A stretch of 7,322 nucleotides of DNA from Actinomycetes bacterium (GTDB taxonomy: Bacteria > Actinomycetota > CALGFH01). A program made the translations under genes and the position numbers. Within the stretch, counting starts at the first letter, position 1. The number at the start of each line of letters is the position of its first letter. The notes beneath the pieces were generated by a model that made no database searches, was not told where the DNA came from, and saw only the letters and a program-made list of their open reading frames with translations. Below, one piece after another: positions 6,455 through 7,322 of this stretch. The stretch is from positions 1 to 7,322 of the forward strand of contig JASLIH010000401.1 of the NCBI GenBank assembly GCA_030152105.1, read 5' to 3'.

Positions 6455-7081
6455 TCAGGACTTGGGGCGGGTGAACCCGGGCCAGAAGCGCACGTAGAGC
6501 GCGATCAGGCCGAGGGCGAGCAGCGCCCCGAGGGCGAACAGGCCCCAGCCGGCCCAGTAGATGGCCGGGCGGCCCGACGACGGCGGGGCGGCCGCGCTCG
6601 GGGGCTCGACCACCGAGCCGCCGGCCGCGGCGGGGGCCGTGGTGGTGGTCGCGCCGCCGGCCGAGGCGCCGACCGTGATCACGCCCTTCATGCCGAGGCT
6701 GACGTGGACCTGGCAGAAGAAGGGATAGGTGCCGGCCTTGGGGAACTTGACCTGGCAGGAGTCGCCCACCTTGGTCATGTGCGCCAGCCCGCAGCCGGAG
6801 TCGTCGAAGCGGCCGTCGCCGGCCGGGTTCGACCCGTCGCCGGAGACCACCGGGTGGGTGGCCCCACCGGCGACCTCGAAGGTGACCGTCCCGCCGGGCT
6901 TCACGGTGGCGTCGGGCGGGTCCCACTTGTTCTCCGCCGTCCCCTTGATGGTGACCTTGGTCGGGGCGGCCTGGGCGGCGGCCGGGTCCCCGGCGGCGAC
7001 GACCAGCCCGGCCCCGAGGAGGGCGACGGCGATAGCCAGCGGGAGGAGGCGGGGCAGGCGGCGGGCGACGGCGAGGTGCAT
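6455..7081 (-). CDS. Membrane-anchored cupredoxin (plastocyanin/azurin-like blue copper protein)
   Basis: Probable one-electron carrier or copper-binding domain on the outer face of the membrane. 208 residues from ATG at 7079-7081. Seen: basic start and hydrophobic signal segment 10-30 with a likely cleavage after AAAQA (about 38), cupredoxin domain about 41-138, Ala/Thr/Pro/Ser-rich linker 139-172, membrane segment about 174-197, and a short basic tail FWPGFTRPKS. The type 1 copper ligands are all visible: H76 in ATHPVV, C123 and H126 in PFFCQVH, M131 in LGMKG. C97 and C109 could form a disulfide. The ribosome site AGGAG (7095-7099) is 13 nt upstream, rather far, but further upstream in-frame codons are not protein-like. 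The partner is unknown: no oxidase or quinol enzyme is in the window. It ends 71 nt before the metallopeptidase and is the first gene of the minus-strand run here. Confidence 0.9.
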   Translation of the reverse strand: MHLAVARRLPRLLPLAIAVALLGAGLVVAAGDPAAAQAAPTKVTIKGTAENKWDPPDATVKPGGTVTFEVAGGATHPVVSGDGSNPAGDGRFDDSGCGLAHMTKVGDSCQVKFPKAGTYPFFCQVHVSLGMKGVITVGASAGGATTTTAPAAAGGSVVEPPSAAAPPSSGRPAIYWAGWGLFALGALLALGLIALYVRFWPGFTRPKS

Positions 7082-7157
7082 GGGCTGCGTTGCGCTCCTG
7101 TCGGGGTCCGGGGCCTCGAGCCTGGGCCCCCGGTCGGTCGTTCGGCTGGGCGGCCGG

Positions 7158-7166
7158 ATTGTAGCA
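7158..7166 (-). promoter_or_regulatory. Extended -10 promoter candidate for the cupredoxin gene
   Basis: On the minus strand the sequence is TGC then TACAAT, a near-consensus extended -10 element in otherwise very GC-rich DNA. Transcription would start near 7151, leaving a leader of about 70 nt. No -35 box at 16-18 bp is convincing, which is acceptable for extended -10 promoters. Same TGC-TAC(A/G)AT form as the element before ftsH. Confidence 0.5.
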
Positions 7167-7210
7167 AGCGGGCCCAGGTCAGGGGGCCTCGGTAAAGCCG
7201 CCGGCCGTTC

Positions 7211-7239
7211 GCGCCGATGGTGATGAGGACCATCAGCGC
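7211..7239. promoter_or_regulatory. 29-bp dyad in the divergent intergenic region
   Basis: GCGC-C-GATGGT (7211-7221), a 7-nt centre GATGAGG, then ACCATC-A-GCGC (7229-7239): 10 of 11 positions are complementary. It lies between the outward-facing promoter candidates, upstream of both. No T tract follows on either strand, so an operator is more likely than a terminator. The binding protein is unknown. Confidence 0.45.
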
Positions 7240-7273
7240 TTCCGACTAGCCCACCCCGCATCAACACGGTCGC

Positions 7274-7302
7274 CTGACCGAGAAAGCTGGGCTCGGTAGT
7301 GT
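7274..7302 (+). promoter_or_regulatory. Plus-strand promoter for a leaderless divergent gene
   Basis: CTGACC (7274-7279), a 17-bp spacer, and TAGTGT (7297-7302) match the -35/-10 pattern of actinobacterial housekeeping promoters. A GTG follows 8 nt after the -10 box, the distance expected for a leaderless transcript. ACCGAG (7277-7282) and CTCGGT (7292-7297) form an inverted repeat between the two boxes, which could be a repressor site. Confidence 0.4.
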
Positions 7303-7310
7303 CTTCTCAC

Positions 7311-7322
7311 GTGCAGCCCGTC
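7311..7322 (+). CDS. Start of a divergent gene cut by the window edge
   Basis: GTG CAG CCC GTC is open to the end of the window, giving only four codons, so no product can be named. The support is the promoter-like sequence just upstream and the absence of any other gene in 7082-7310. It has no Shine-Dalgarno, in line with leaderless translation. Confidence 0.3.

Noticed and set aside
7095..7115. CCCCGGA-N6-CAGGAGC in the cupredoxin leader as another repeat copy
   Set aside because: Only two short blocks match and the spacing (13 against 17 or more) differs from the confirmed copies.

Overview
This window comes from a very GC-rich bacterial chromosome, most likely an actinobacterium (Actinomycetota). 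The reasons are the near-exclusive G/C at third codon positions, the GTG starts, an actinobacterial type zinc metallopeptidase (DUF2342/Zincin_2 type) next to tilS, and a gene order that recalls Mycobacterium, where metallopeptidase-tilS-hpt and ftsH-folE-folP are two nearby blocks. I cannot place it more finely, and nothing marks it as plasmid, phage or defence island.

Layout: every substantial gene lies on the minus strand, so the operon reads from right to left. From the right edge come a short divergent plus-strand gene start (7311 onward), a 229-bp divergent control region with promoter-like elements and a 29-bp dyad, a membrane-anchored cupredoxin (6455-7081), the Zn metallopeptidase (5211-6383), tilS (4170-5153), hpt (3570-4115), a 136-bp leader with an extended -10, ftsH (1511-3433), folE (918-1514, overlapping ftsH by 4 nt), a 228-bp gap with tandem repeats and a hairpin, and the 5' two thirds or more of folP (1-689, cut by the window edge).

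The genes form a conserved housekeeping neighbourhood: tRNA-Ile lysidine synthesis (TilS), purine salvage (Hpt), membrane protein quality control (FtsH), and the first enzyme (FolE) and dihydropteroate step (FolP) of folate synthesis. The cupredoxin is the only gene that is not a usual member of this block.

The less ordinary content is in the details. A repeat of about 42-46 bp occurs in three tandem copies between folE and folP, in one copy inside tilS where it is translated in frame, and possibly in a decayed copy in the hpt leader. The metallopeptidase carries a separate in-frame palindromic insert. folE has no ATG, GTG or TTG near its conserved N-terminus and appears to start at CTG inside a CTGA overlap with ftsH. 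A 9-bp-arm inverted repeat covers the ribosome binding site of folP. I found no evidence of a new multi-gene system; the dispersed in-frame repeat is the best candidate for something undescribed.
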